This document shows, in pieces, positions 26,905 to 36,747 of a stretch of 64,000 nucleotides of DNA. Within the stretch, counting starts at the first letter, position 1, and each line of letters starts with the position of its first letter. The DNA lies in assembly GCF_030864005.1 (NCBI RefSeq), contig NZ_CP132976.1, positions 5,766,001-5,830,000 of the forward strand, given 5' to 3'. The position numbers and the translations under genes are program-made. Source of the stretch: Achromobacter seleniivolatilans (GTDB lineage: Bacteria; Pseudomonadota; Gammaproteobacteria; Burkholderiales; Burkholderiaceae_B). The notes under the pieces were generated by a model. That model did no database searches and was not told the origin of the DNA. It saw only the letters and a list, made by a program, of their open reading frames with translations.

Positions 26905-28005
26905 ATGTCCGCAACCCTCAAACGCACCCCGCTGGCCGAAGAACATATCGCCTCTGGCGCCCGAATGGTCGATTTCGGCGGCTGGGATATGCCCTTGGCC
27001 TATGGTTCGCAGCTGGAGGAGCACCACGCGGTGCGCCAGGACGCCGGGATGTTCGATGTGTCGCACATGTTGAACGTGGACGTGATTGGCCCCGATGCGT
27101 TCGCCTTCCTGCAACGCCTGGTCGCCAACGACGTGGCCAAGCTGACGGTGCCTGGCAAAGCGCTCTACAGCTGCATGCTGAACCCGCAGGGCGGGGTCAT
27201 CGACGACCTGATCATTTATTACTTCGCTGCCGATGAGTGGCGCGTGGTCGTCAACGCTGGCACGGCCGACAAAGACATCGCCTGGATGCAGCGCGTGAAG
27301 CAGGCGGGCCAGTTCGACGTCGCCATCACGCCGCGCCGCGACCTGGCCATGGTGGCCGTGCAAGGCCCGAACGCCCGGGCCAAGGTCTGGGCCGCGCGTC
27401 CTGCCTGGCAAGCCGCTACCGAACCGCTGACCCCGTTTGTCGCTGCCCGCGTCGCCGATGAGACCTTGGTTGCTCGTACCGGCTACACCGGTGAAGACGG
27501 TTTTGAAATCGTGCTGCCCGCAACCGAGGTTGTGCAATTGTGGCGCGACCTGGTTGCCCAAGGCGTGCGTCCCGCCGGTCTGGGCGCGCGCGACACGCTG
27601 CGCCTGGAAGCCGGCATGAATCTGTACGGCCAGGACATGGATGAACTGACCCAGCCGGATCAGGCAGGTCTGACCTGGACGGTGTCGCTGAAAAACGCCG
27701 ACCGCCGTTTTATCGGCCGCGACGCGCTGGAACAGTTCGCCACCCCCGCCACCTTTATCGGCCTGAAACTGCAAGAGCGCGGCGTCATGCGCGCCCATAT
27801 GGCCGTGCGTACCGCGGCCGGCACGGGCGAGCTGACCAGCGGCACCATGTCGCCCACCTTGGGTGTGTCGATCGGTTTTGCCCGCCTGCCGCAAGGTGTG
27901 CGTCCGGGTGACACCGCCGAGGTCGACATCCGTGGCAAGTGGGTGCCCGCCCTGGTCTGCAAACTGCCGTTCGTCCGTAACGGCAAAGCCGTCGAACACT
28001 CGTAA
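26905..28005 (+). CDS. gcvT: Aminomethyltransferase (glycine cleavage T protein)
   Basis: 366 aa, the folate-dependent T protein that releases ammonia from the aminomethyl-lipoyl arm and forms methylene-tetrahydrofolate. The opening [20 protein letters not shown] and [13 protein letters not shown] are the family start; [10 protein letters not shown] and [19 protein letters not shown] (folate-binding Asp region) follow. ATG 26905 is chosen by family alignment, with GGAG at 26892-26895; the frame extends upstream but without likeness. First gene of gcvT-gcvH-gcvP under the glycine riboswitch. Confidence 0.95.
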   Translation: MSATLKRTPLAEEHIASGARMVDFGGWDMPLAYGSQLEEHHAVRQDAGMFDVSHMLNVDVIGPDAFAFLQRLVANDVAKLTVPGKALYSCMLNPQGGVIDDLIIYYFAADEWRVVVNAGTADKDIAWMQRVKQAGQFDVAITPRRDLAMVAVQGPNARAKVWAARPAWQAATEPLTPFVAARVADETLVARTGYTGEDGFEIVLPATEVVQLWRDLVAQGVRPAGLGARDTLRLEAGMNLYGQDMDELTQPDQAGLTWTVSLKNADRRFIGRDALEQFATPATFIGLKLQERGVMRAHMAVRTAAGTGELTSGTMSPTLGVSIGFARLPQGVRPGDTAEVDIRGKWVPALVCKLPFVRNGKAVEHS

Positions 28006-28104
28006 ACTCGAAGCTTCGCGCGAGCGCCGGCCCGGTCAGGGCCAGGAACGCCCGCGCGAGGCGCGCAACACCATTCACCTACCCGTATACCCTCAGGAGT
28101 TCCC

Positions 28105-28482
28105 ATGAGTCTGCCCACCGATCGCAAGTACACCGCATCCCATGAATGGGTCAAAGCCGAAGGCGACGTGTTCGTCGTTGGCATCACCGACACCGCCCAG
28201 GATCAGCTGGGTGACCTGGTTTTCGTTGGCGACGTGAAGGTTGGCGCCAAGCTGTCCGCTGGCCAAACTGCAGGTGTTGTTGAGTCGGTCAAGGCCGCCT
28301 CCGACATCTACGCGCCCGTGGATGGCGAAATCGTCGCCTTCAACGAAGAGCTGGAAAACAACCCCAACCTGATCAACGAATCGGCCTTTACCGCCTGGAT
28401 CTACAAGATCAAGCCGGTCAACGCCGCCGACGCCGACAAGCTGCTGGACGCTGCCGGCTACGAAGCCGTCGCTAACGGCTAA
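28105..28482 (+). CDS. gcvH: Glycine cleavage H protein
   Basis: 125 aa lipoyl carrier protein that shuttles the aminomethyl group between P, T and L proteins. The lipoylated lysine is Lys63 in [22 protein letters not shown] near the start and FTAWIYKIK near the end are standard. AGGAG precedes the ATG by five bases. It lies 99 bases after gcvT and 101 before gcvP, with no terminator seen in either gap, so it belongs to the same riboswitch-controlled operon. The L protein (lipoamide dehydrogenase) is not in the window. Confidence 0.96.
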   Translation: MSLPTDRKYTASHEWVKAEGDVFVVGITDTAQDQLGDLVFVGDVKVGAKLSAGQTAGVVESVKAASDIYAPVDGEIVAFNEELENNPNLINESAFTAWIYKIKPVNAADADKLLDAAGYEAVANG

Positions 28483-28583
28483 TCCGGCTCAAGGCGGGCG
28501 CGCGGCCCTCGTCCCGCGCCCGCCTTGCCAGACGCACTACCGTCCGCCCTTGGACGGACACCCGCTACCCCCGAGATCCCCCC

Positions 28584-31457
28584 ATGTCGCGCGCCCTAGA
28601 CACCCATACCGATTTTCTTCCCCGCCACATCGGCCCCTCCGACGCCGACCAGGCCGCCATGCTTCGCGTGATTGGCAGCGCCAGCCTGGACGCTCTGATC
28701 GAAGAAGTCGTGCCTCCCAAGATCCGCAGCCAAGCCCCGTTGGCGCTGCCGCAGTCGCGCAGCGAAACCGATGTGCTGGCCGAACTGAAGCAGATCGCGG
28801 GCCGCAACAAGGTCTACCGCAACTACATCGGCCAGGGGTACTACGGTACGCAGACGCCGAACGTCGTGCTGCGCAATATTCTTGAGAATCCCGCCTGGTA
28901 CACGGCCTATACGCCGTACCAGCCGGAAATCTCGCAAGGCCGTCTTGAAGCCTTGCTGAACTACCAGACCATGGTCGCCGACCTGACCGGGCTGGATATC
29001 TCCAACGCCTCGCTGCTGGACGAAAGCACCGCTGCTGCCGAAGCCATGACGCTGGCTCGCCGCGGCGCCAAGTCGCAAAGCCCGGTGTTCTTCATTTCGC
29101 GCCACGTACATCCTCAGACCCTGGAAGTCGTGCGCACGCGCGCCGAAGGCTTGGGCATCGAGATCGCGGTGGGCGACGAGGCCGAAGGCTTGCCCGAGTG
29201 CTTTGGCGTGCTGCTGCAATACCCGCACAGCACGGGCTCTGTATCTGATTACCGCAAGCTGGCCGAAGCCGCTCATGCGCAAGGCGCTGTCGTTGCCTGC
29301 GCCACTGACCTGCTGGCGCTGGCGCTGCTGGCCGCTCCGGGTGAATGGGGCGCGGACATTGCCATCGGTTCGGCACAGCGCTTTGGCGTGCCGTTCGGCT
29401 TTGGCGGCCCGCACGCTGGCTTCATGGCATGCAAGGACTCGTTCAAGCGCAACATGGCTGGCCGTCTGGTCGGCGTGTCCAAGGACGCGCAAGGCAACCC
29501 GGCTATGCGTCTGGCGCTGCAAACGCGTGAACAGCACATCCGCCGTGAAAAGGCCACGTCCAACATTTGCACCGCGCAAGTGCTGCTGGCCGTGATGGCC
29601 GGTATGTACGCCGTGTGGCATGGTCCCGCGGGTATTCGCCGCATTGCAGAGCGCGTGCAGCGCAGCACCGCGATCCTGCGCGCCGAGCTGGTCAAGCTGG
29701 GCGTGAAGGTCGTCAACGACACGTTCTTCGATACGCTGCTGCTGGAAACGGGCGCGACCACCCCGGCCATCCTGACCGCCGCCGATTGCGAGCACATCAA
29801 CCTACGCCGTGTCGACGGCGCGCGTCTGGCGGTGTCGCTGGATGAAACCGTGACCGTGCAAGACCTGCAAGCGTTGGTCAATGTCTTTGCCGCCGGCCTG
29901 GAACGCGATGATGTCGAACTCGACATTGACGCGCTGGACGCCGCGGCTGCTGGCGGTATCCCCGCTGGCGTGGCGCGTGAAAGTGCGATCCTGTCGCACC
30001 CGGTCTTCTCCAGCGTGCAATCCGAAACCGACATGCTGCGCTACCTGCGCCGTCTGGCCGACAAGGATCTGGCCCTGGACCGCACGATGATCCCGCTGGG
30101 TTCGTGCACCATGAAGCTGAACGCCACGGCCGAGATGATCCCCATCACCTGGCCCGAGTTCGCGTTGATCCACCCGTTCGCGCCCGCGTCGCAAAGCCAG
30201 GGCTATAACGAGCTGATCACCCGCTTGTCGGACGCGCTGTGCGAGATCACCGGCTACGACAACATCAGCCTGCAACCCAACTCGGGCGCGCAGGGCGAAT
30301 ACGCTGGTCTGCTGGCCATCCGTGGTTATCACCAGGCCAACGGCCAGCATCAGCGCAACATCTGCCTGATCCCGTCGTCGGCGCACGGCACCAATCCTGC
30401 CTCGGCCCAACTGGCTGGCATGGACGTGGTGGTGGTGGCTTCTGATTCCAACGGCAACGTCGATCTGACCGACTTGCGCGCCAAGATCGAGCAGGTTGGC
30501 GACAAGCTGGCCGCGCTGATGATCACGTATCCGTCCACACATGGCGTGTTCGAAGAAGCCGTGACCGAGATCTGCGATCTGGTGCACAAGGCGGGCGGCC
30601 AGGTCTACCTGGACGGCGCCAACATGAACGCGATGGTCGGCGTTGCGCAGCCGGGCAAGTTCGGTTCGGACGTGTCCCACCTGAACCTGCACAAGACCTT
30701 CTGCATTCCGCACGGCGGCGGCGGACCCGGCGTGGGTCCCGTGGCAGTGCGCGCCCACCTGGCGCCATATCTGCCGGGCATTGTGAACGAGCAGGGCAAG
30801 CTGCCTGGCGACGCCAAGGTGGGTCCGGTTTCGGCCGCGCCCTTTGGTTCGGCTGGCATTCTGCCGATTCCGTTTGTGTACATCTCGCTGATGGGCGCTG
30901 ACGGCCTGCGCCGCGCAACCGAAGTCGCGATCCTGAACGCGAACTACATCGCTACGCGCCTGCGCGACCATTACCCGGTGCTGTACGCGGGCCGCAACGG
31001 CCGCGTGGCGCACGAGTGCATTCTGGATGTGCGTCCGCTCAAGGAAACCAGCGGCATCAGCGCCGAAGACATCGCCAAGCGTCTGATGGACTATGGTTTC
31101 CACGCGCCCACCATGAGCTTCCCGGTCGCGGGCACCTTGATGGTCGAACCGACGGAATCCGAAGGCATTGCCGAGCTGGACCGCTTTGTCGAGGCAATGA
31201 TTTCGATCCGCGAAGAGATCGCCCAGGTTGAGCGTGGCGAACGCGACCGCGAGGACAACGTCCTGAAGAACGCGCCGCACACCGCGCAAATGCTGCTGGC
31301 CGAAGAATGGCTGCACGACTACCCGCGCCAGCAAGCCGCCTACCCGGTGGCTTCGCTGCGCGACGCCAAGTACTGGCCGCCGGTGGCTCGTGTGGACAAC
31401 GCTTATGGCGACCGCAACCTGATCTGCGCTTGCTTGCCGATCGAAGCCTACGCGTAA
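28584..31457 (+). CDS. gcvP: Glycine dehydrogenase (decarboxylating), P protein
   Basis: 957 aa, full-length homodimeric P protein carrying both halves found as separate subunits in some bacteria. It decarboxylates glycine and passes aminomethyl to lipoyl-GcvH. The first half includes [14 protein letters not shown] and [18 protein letters not shown]; the second contains the PLP lysine Lys704 in [19 protein letters not shown]. Last gene of the operon, followed by a strong terminator. Confidence 0.96.
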   Translation: MSRALDTHTDFLPRHIGPSDADQAAMLRVIGSASLDALIEEVVPPKIRSQAPLALPQSRSETDVLAELKQIAGRNKVYRNYIGQGYYGTQTPNVVLRNILENPAWYTAYTPYQPEISQGRLEALLNYQTMVADLTGLDISNASLLDESTAAAEAMTLARRGAKSQSPVFFISRHVHPQTLEVVRTRAEGLGIEIAVGDEAEGLPECFGVLLQYPHSTGSVSDYRKLAEAAHAQGAVVACATDLLALALLAAPGEWGADIAIGSAQRFGVPFGFGGPHAGFMACKDSFKRNMAGRLVGVSKDAQGNPAMRLALQTREQHIRREKATSNICTAQVLLAVMAGMYAVWHGPAGIRRIAERVQRSTAILRAELVKLGVKVVNDTFFDTLLLETGATTPAILTAADCEHINLRRVDGARLAVSLDETVTVQDLQALVNVFAAGLERDDVELDIDALDAAAAGGIPAGVARESAILSHPVFSSVQSETDMLRYLRRLADKDLALDRTMIPLGSCTMKLNATAEMIPITWPEFALIHPFAPASQSQGYNELITRLSDALCEITGYDNISLQPNSGAQGEYAGLLAIRGYHQANGQHQRNICLIPSSAHGTNPASAQLAGMDVVVVASDSNGNVDLTDLRAKIEQVGDKLAALMITYPSTHGVFEEAVTEICDLVHKAGGQVYLDGANMNAMVGVAQPGKFGSDVSHLNLHKTFCIPHGGGGPGVGPVAVRAHLAPYLPGIVNEQGKLPGDAKVGPVSAAPFGSAGILPIPFVYISLMGADGLRRATEVAILNANYIATRLRDHYPVLYAGRNGRVAHECILDVRPLKETSGISAEDIAKRLMDYGFHAPTMSFPVAGTLMVEPTESEGIAELDRFVEAMISIREEIAQVERGERDREDNVLKNAPHTAQMLLAEEWLHDYPRQQAAYPVASLRDAKYWPPVARVDNAYGDRNLICACLPIEAYA

Positions 31458-31502
31458 GCGCTAGTGGAAACCGTCCGGCGCAAACCGGGCGGTTCAGGCG
31501 AT

Positions 31503-31542
31503 AAAAAACCCCCATCGAATAAAAACGATGGGGGTTTTTTTT
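31503..31542. terminator. Bidirectional Rho-independent terminator
   Basis: AAAAAACCCCCATCG and CGATGGGGGTTTTTTTT form a long stem with a T run on either strand. It closes gcvTHP on the plus strand and the convergent ydgA-like gene on the minus strand. Confidence 0.93.
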
Positions 31543-31561
31543 GACCGTTGAATCGGCTGGC

Positions 31562-33532
31562 TTACTTCGCCGGCACGCCCTTGGCGGCTTTGCCAAAGTC
31601 TTCGGCAATGCTGATGAACGTGTTCAGCAGGATTTGCAGGTTTTCCTTGCCGATTCCGCCTTCCGCGTTCATGTCCATTTGCAGCACGGCCTGGTTCTTG
31701 CCATCCAGGTATGCGCGGGTCCAGCGGTATTCCTGGTTCCAGGTGTTAATGGTCTTGAGCGACATCGGCTTCTTCGTGTTGTAGGTCGCCGTCACCACCA
31801 GATCCAGGCACTTCTCGGTGAAGTCGTTGCACAGGAAATCCAGGCGCAGCTCGGTCGCGCCGGTGCTGCCCGGGCTCAGGACCAGAACGGGGCCTTCATC
31901 GCCGTCGCTCTTTTCCACGGTGTAGCCCATGTCATCCAGCATGGCGGACACCGACTCCAAGTCGAAGTCCTGCAGCATGCCTACAGCAGCAGCGGTCGCG
32001 GCCGGGTCTTCCTGGCCGAGACTCGTGCCAGCAGGCTCGTCTTCTTCGTCATCGTCATCATGGTCCATCGAACCCATGCCGGCAGCGCCAAGCAGACCGC
32101 TGAACAGCTCATCGGCGGGGATCTTCTTGCCGTTCAGATCGCCCATGCCGTCGGCAAAGGTGAACTTGCCAACGATGTTGTCGCCGTCGTTCTTGCCGAC
32201 GTTGAACATTTCGGCCATGCCAGACATTTGGCGCACGGACTCTGCGGCCTCTTCGGCAGCCTTGGCGGCGGGCACGTTTTCTTTCTTGATGGCGTATTGC
32301 GCGACCAGGTCCTGAACCATCGGCTTGGAGATGATCAGGGTGGCGTCGATACGCTTGATGGCTTGAACCACGATTTCCTGCGGCGTCAGATTCTTGACGT
32401 CGGGCGGATTGGCCATGTCCAGCGTGAAGGTCAGCTTGCTTTCACCCTTGGGCGTCTTCCAGCTGATCGGATCAATGCTGAAAGACGGATTGCCCGCCAG
32501 CAGCTTGCCCGCGTTATCCAGCAACGACTGGAATTGCTCGTCCTTCAGGCCTTCGTCTTCCGCGCTGGCCATGTATTGACGAATGAGCTGGTTGTACGTG
32601 TCCGACAATTGCTTGAGAGCCTGGCCATCAAGCTTGGCCAGCTTGATGACTGCTTGCCCATTGCCCAGTGCGACGTCGTTCACCGTGATGTCGCCTGTCT
32701 GGTAGGCGGCCTGCACGTTCATCGACTTGTCGTCTTCGGTCACCTTGACGCCGTAGCCGAAGTTGTCGAGCGAGAACTTGATGTCGTCTTCAGCACGGGT
32801 GGCTTCGACGCGCTTGATCTTCAGATCGGAATCGCCGGTCGAGAGACCGAACTTGCCCATCTTGCTGTTGATATCAATGGTCATGCCGGTCAAGTTCATC
32901 ACGACCGGATCACGGCTTTTCGTGCCATCGATCGCCAGCTTGTCCATCACGCCGTGGGCGGTGACGGATTGCAGGGCCCGATCAAACGTGCCGTTGATCA
33001 CGAAACCGCTGAAATCCACCGAGTTGCCATCCACCGCGGTTTGCACGGGTGCGATCTTGCCGGTGGAGGTCGTGAGACCGCTGTAGCTGACGACACCATC
33101 GGTGACCAGCGGCGAGACGCCCTTGGTCAGTTCAAACACTGGCTTGAGGTTGTCCGTCTTGGCCACTTCGGTATGGACGAAGGCCAGCTTGGGTGCAATG
33201 GCGCCGCGCGCGAGTGCGCTCTTGGGGAAGGGACCGTGTTCGACGACCGCGTCGAATTCGATCATGCCCGCAGGCATGGAATCAGGGCTCTTGTCGTTCT
33301 TTACGAGCGACACGCCATAACGTGCCTGGGTCGAAAACAGGCCGCGTTCGTATTTGAGCTGGTCGATACGCACACCAAACAGCGGCGTCAGCTTGGCCAG
33401 CTTCTCATTCGCTTCGGCCAAATGCCGCTGCGAGCTTTCTTCAATGCGCTTGCCGGTGTACCACGTGGCGCCGATCCAGCTTCCCGCTCCCACAATGACC
33501 ACACCCAGGGTGATCGCTACGCTCTTTTTCAT
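31562..33532 (-). CDS. YdgA-family (DUF945) protein with C-terminal YbjN-like domain
   Basis: 656 aa, longer than the roughly 500 aa usual for YdgA. One N-terminal anchor helix (about 4-26, VAITLGVVIVGAGSWIGATW) places the rest in the periplasm. Residues about 27-480 are DUF945-like (GKRIEESSQRHLAE, YERGLFSTQARYGVSL). An acidic linker (DHDDDDEEDEP, 490-500) leads to a YbjN-like domain (about 520-650): two Cys in FLCNDFTEKC (569, 575) and the family core TINTWNQEYRWTRAYLDGK. I do not know another YdgA with this tail. Function is unknown for both domains. Monocistronic, convergent with gcvP. Confidence 0.83.
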   Translation of the reverse strand: MKKSVAITLGVVIVGAGSWIGATWYTGKRIEESSQRHLAEANEKLAKLTPLFGVRIDQLKYERGLFSTQARYGVSLVKNDKSPDSMPAGMIEFDAVVEHGPFPKSALARGAIAPKLAFVHTEVAKTDNLKPVFELTKGVSPLVTDGVVSYSGLTTSTGKIAPVQTAVDGNSVDFSGFVINGTFDRALQSVTAHGVMDKLAIDGTKSRDPVVMNLTGMTIDINSKMGKFGLSTGDSDLKIKRVEATRAEDDIKFSLDNFGYGVKVTEDDKSMNVQAAYQTGDITVNDVALGNGQAVIKLAKLDGQALKQLSDTYNQLIRQYMASAEDEGLKDEQFQSLLDNAGKLLAGNPSFSIDPISWKTPKGESKLTFTLDMANPPDVKNLTPQEIVVQAIKRIDATLIISKPMVQDLVAQYAIKKENVPAAKAAEEAAESVRQMSGMAEMFNVGKNDGDNIVGKFTFADGMGDLNGKKIPADELFSGLLGAAGMGSMDHDDDDEEDEPAGTSLGQEDPAATAAAVGMLQDFDLESVSAMLDDMGYTVEKSDGDEGPVLVLSPGSTGATELRLDFLCNDFTEKCLDLVVTATYNTKKPMSLKTINTWNQEYRWTRAYLDGKNQAVLQMDMNAEGGIGKENLQILLNTFISIAEDFGKAAKGVPAK

Positions 33533-33721
33533 CGTTGTGCTTTAGTCGTTGATTATCGAGTCATATCCGGCAGGCGAGGCGTTCGGACCTTTACGATCAC
33601 TCTCTCGCCCTGGTCTGCCACCGGCATACACATATTCATCGGCCTGTAAGGGCCAGCGGCGGAGTATACGGGGGGGCGTGATCCCTCAACCGTGCGGACC
33701 GTTACCGAAGATTTCAAAATG

Positions 33722-33753
33722 AAAGGCCGGCGTTTTTTGGCGCCGGCCTTTTT
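33722..33753. terminator. Terminator closing the peptide/amide catabolic operon
   Basis: AAAGGCCGGCG (33722-33732) and CGCCGGCCTTT (33741-33751) form an 11-bp stem. On the plus strand it is followed by TTTTT in all; on the minus strand, which matters for the upstream operon, the tail is TTTCATTTT. It lies just past the stop of the last operon gene at 33789. Confidence 0.75.
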
Positions 33754-33788
33754 GTCGACAATGTTCAGAATCCCGAATTTTCCGTAGT

Positions 33789-35264
33789 TTACAGCGGGTC
33801 CAGCGGATAAATCGGGCGGCGCACGTGTTTGAATTCCAGCTGGCTGTAGTCAGACGTAGTGACGCCCACGCCAGTGCATTCGATCACCTGTGTTGCCATG
33901 TCGGAGAAACCCGCCCGCCAGTGCACGCGGCTCTTGAGCACTACATAGCGCTTTTGCAGCGGATCGATGCCAGCCGACAGCAGGCAATTGATGTCGAAGG
34001 GTTCCTGGTGGCGGGAAACTACCACGATTTCCACGCGGCCTGTATCAATCACAACCGTCAGCCCGGTGTCGTTACGCACGCCGCGGTACATAGGGCCGCG
34101 GTTCAGATAGACCCCGTCAAATATCAGTTTGACGCGGCCGGTGACTTCCAGCGGCTCGCTGGGCTGCTTGATGGCTGGCATGGGCAACTTGCCGCCCAGC
34201 TTCAAGGTGATGGTCTTGCCTACGCCCGCTGTGGCGGCTTCCAGCGCCGCCTGCGGGTCGCAGATCGCATAGAAGACGACGTTGTCCAGTTCCTGGCGCA
34301 GCACTTCGGCCAGCACGGCCGTGGTGTCCATGGTGCCGCCCGAACCCGTGTTGTCGAAGTGGTCCAGCAACACGACGGGGCCTTGCTCAATCTGTTTGGC
34401 GCGCGCGATGGTGGGCGCAAGCGGTTCGGGGTGGAAGACCCAGTCGGCGCGGCCGGCCCAGGCGCGTTCCAGCAATTCGTCGCGGTATTGCTCGGCCTCG
34501 GCCAATTTGCCGTCAGTACAGACGACGGCGCTCAGACCCGCTTCGCGAATGTCGGCATGCGGAAAACCCACAAACACCGACGCCGCGAGCACGCCGTTGG
34601 CTTCCAGTTCCTTGCAGCGTTCCTGCAGGGGCTTGTTGGGCGCCGCGTGCGTGCCCTGGCACATGATGTGCGGCAGCATGGGCTTGTTGGCCCACGTCAT
34701 GACCGGTTTGATTTCGCCAGCCAAGGTGCGCACGATGACGTTGGCGGCGCGCACGCCTGCGTCGCGGATGTCTACGTGAGGATAGGTGTGGAACCCGCTG
34801 ATGACCGTGGCGTTGTCCACGATGTCGTCATAGATGTTGGCGTGCATGTCCAAGGTCACGGCCACCGGCGTCTTGGGATCGATCTCGCGCAAGCGGCGCA
34901 GCAGATCGCCTTCTGCATCTTCCACGCCTTCGGCCACCATTGCGCCATGCAGGTCCAGCAAGATGGCATCGAAGCCGCCCTGTTTGACCTGGTCCAGAAT
35001 CAGCTTGCACAGCAGTTCGTGGGTCTCGGCGCTGGTGGGGCCGCTGGGCCAGGACTCAGCCGCTACCGGCACCACCATGTCGGCGCCGACGCGGCGCGCG
35101 ACTTCGATGTAGCCGCCCAAGCCGCTGTCGGTGTTTTCGTAAGCCTTGATGGCGCGCTCGCCAGCCAGGATTTCGGGATTGCCGCGGAAAAAACGTTCGA
35201 GAGGGGTCGGCACGGGCGAATAGGTATTCGTCTCGTGCTTGATCATTGCCAAAAGCCAACGCAT
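33789..35264 (-). CDS. M81 family metallopeptidase (MlrC-like), copy 1
   Basis: 491 aa, of the family of MlrC, the zinc peptidase that cleaves linearised microcystin fragments. The signature HETNTYSP lies near the N-terminus; the metal-ligand regions are LDMHAN (Asp-x-His) and FHTYPHVD; a downstream DHFDNTGSGG motif matches the second domain. No signal peptide, so it is cytoplasmic. ATG 35264 has AGGAA a few bases upstream; further upstream codons are not conserved. It is the last gene of the minus-strand unit, 28 bases after the amidase. The substrate in this organism is unlikely to be microcystin itself; a peptide or amide imported by the adjacent ABC system is more probable. Confidence 0.88.
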   Translation of the reverse strand: MRWLLAMIKHETNTYSPVPTPLERFFRGNPEILAGERAIKAYENTDSGLGGYIEVARRVGADMVVPVAAESWPSGPTSAETHELLCKLILDQVKQGGFDAILLDLHGAMVAEGVEDAEGDLLRRLREIDPKTPVAVTLDMHANIYDDIVDNATVISGFHTYPHVDIRDAGVRAANVIVRTLAGEIKPVMTWANKPMLPHIMCQGTHAAPNKPLQERCKELEANGVLAASVFVGFPHADIREAGLSAVVCTDGKLAEAEQYRDELLERAWAGRADWVFHPEPLAPTIARAKQIEQGPVVLLDHFDNTGSGGTMDTTAVLAEVLRQELDNVVFYAICDPQAALEAATAGVGKTITLKLGGKLPMPAIKQPSEPLEVTGRVKLIFDGVYLNRGPMYRGVRNDTGLTVVIDTGRVEIVVVSRHQEPFDINCLLSAGIDPLQKRYVVLKSRVHWRAGFSDMATQVIECTGVGVTTSDYSQLEFKHVRRPIYPLDPL

Positions 35265-35292
35265 GGGAATTCCTGTGGGTTGCTGTGGAAAG

Positions 35293-36702
35293 TCAGATCG
35301 TCTTCGGGGGCTGGGGCCAGGGGTGTTGCGCAGGACGCATCTGTTCCCAGGCGTGGGCCACGCGTAATACGCCCAGATCGTCAAAGCGTGCGCCGGCAAT
35401 TTGCAGCCCGATGGGCAGGCCCGCCCGCATGTAGCCGCAATTGACGGAGGCAGCTGGCTGCTCGCTCATGTTGAAAGGCAGCGTGAAACCGATGTGGTGC
35501 ATGGTCGTCGCAACTTCATTGGTGGGGGACGGCCATTCGGCGTTGTAGGCCACGACAGGCGCCACGGGCGACAGCACGTAATCAAACGGCGCGCACGCAG
35601 CGACGGTCTTGGCGCGCACGTTCAAGGTTTCGTAATAGCTGCGGAACACAGCTTCGCCCGATTGGCCGCCGCCGCTTTCCGCCCAGGCACGAATGAAGGG
35701 AAGAATCTTGGCACGGCGCGCCTCGGGCAGCGCCGCCAGATCGATGGCCGAGCGCGTGCGCCAGAACCTGTCCACGCCTTCCAGCATGTCGGGCGTCATC
35801 CATGGCAACATCGGCGTGACGATCGCGCCAGCGGCTTCGAAGGCGCGTGCAGCCTCTTCTACCGCCTGCCGGATTTCGGGGTCCAAGGGCAGGCCGCAGC
35901 CAGCATCCATCAGCAGGCCAATGCGCAGGCCGCGAACCTCTTGCGACAGATTCAGCCAGTCAAAGTCTTGAAACGGCAGACTCATGTGGTCACGCGCATC
36001 AGGCTGGGACAGCACGCCCATCATCAGCGCGGCATCCGTGATGGTGCGCGTCATGGGGCCTGCGCAGCGGCCCATGAAGGGCGGGTCGATCGGAATGCGG
36101 CCCAGGCTGGGTTTGAGCGTAGCAACGCCGCACCAGGCGGCGGGCAAACGGACGGAGCCGCCGATATCGGTGCCGATGTGCAGCGGGCCATAACCGGCTG
36201 CTGCCGCAGCGCCCGCGCCCGCGCTGGAGCCGCCGGGGTTCTTGGTCAGGTCCCAGGGGTTGCGAGTCAACTCATGGAAGCTGGACAGTCCCGAGGACAG
36301 CATGCCGTAGTCGGGCATGGTGGTCTTGCCCAGCAGCACCGCGCCGGCTTCACGCATGCGGGCGGCGGGGGGCGCGTCGGCGGCTGCCGGGGTCAGGTCG
36401 GTTGCGGCCGTGCCCAGCGGAATCGGCGTGCCGCGCGTGGCAATGTTTTCCTTGATGGTGGCAGGCACGCCATCCAGCGTGTAGCCGCCGCAGGATTGCG
36501 GCTCACCCTTCATCCAGCGGGCTTCGGACGCTTTAGCCATGGCCAGCGCCTGTTCGGGCTCCAATGCGTAGGTGGCCTTCAGCTTGGGTTCCCAGCGCTC
36601 GATATGTTCCAGCACGGAGCGGGTAGCTTCAACGGGCGAGAGGGTCTTGTTGCGATACGCCTGCAGGAGTTCCTGGGCGGACAGTTCATGCGGTTGTGGC
36701 AT
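35293..36702 (-). CDS. Amidase signature family hydrolase
   Basis: 469 aa, Ser-cisSer-Lys amidase. The catalytic Lys is Lys84 (GVPATIKENIA), the Gly/Ser-rich signature is NPGGSSAGAGAAAAAGYGP (cis-Ser at 159-160), and the nucleophile Ser183 is in GTDIGGSVRLPA. There is no leader peptide, so it acts in the cytoplasm on an amide, N-acyl compound or amino-acid amide. It is not GatA: there is no gatC/gatB neighbour and the ends differ. It sits between the ABC ATPase (45 bases) and M81 copy 1, implying a role in hydrolysing the imported compound. Confidence 0.88.
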   Translation of the reverse strand: MPQPHELSAQELLQAYRNKTLSPVEATRSVLEHIERWEPKLKATYALEPEQALAMAKASEARWMKGEPQSCGGYTLDGVPATIKENIATRGTPIPLGTAATDLTPAAADAPPAARMREAGAVLLGKTTMPDYGMLSSGLSSFHELTRNPWDLTKNPGGSSAGAGAAAAAGYGPLHIGTDIGGSVRLPAAWCGVATLKPSLGRIPIDPPFMGRCAGPMTRTITDAALMMGVLSQPDARDHMSLPFQDFDWLNLSQEVRGLRIGLLMDAGCGLPLDPEIRQAVEEAARAFEAAGAIVTPMLPWMTPDMLEGVDRFWRTRSAIDLAALPEARRAKILPFIRAWAESGGGQSGEAVFRSYYETLNVRAKTVAACAPFDYVLSPVAPVVAYNAEWPSPTNEVATTMHHIGFTLPFNMSEQPAASVNCGYMRAGLPIGLQIAGARFDDLGVLRVAHAWEQMRPAQHPWPQPPKTI

Positions 36703-36747
36703 CTCGGTTCCAGTCGTTGATTCGTTAGGCGACGGGCCTTCAGGGCA

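Noticed and set aside
31541..33649. 702-codon plus-strand frame
   Set aside because: Antisense of the ydgA-ybjN gene and it begins inside the bidirectional terminator.
33825..35444. Long plus-strand open frame of 539 codons
   Set aside because: It is the antisense shadow of M81 copy 1 and is His/Val/Gln-rich in the way reverse frames of GC-rich genes are; the minus-strand protein has clear family motifs.
35293..36702. GatA subunit of the amidotransferase GatCAB
   Set aside because: No gatC or gatB neighbour and the sequence sits inside a catabolic transport operon; a general amidase is more likely.
35401..36720. Plus-strand frame opposite the amidase
   Set aside because: Shadow of the amidase gene, with low-complexity Gly/Arg/Gln composition.
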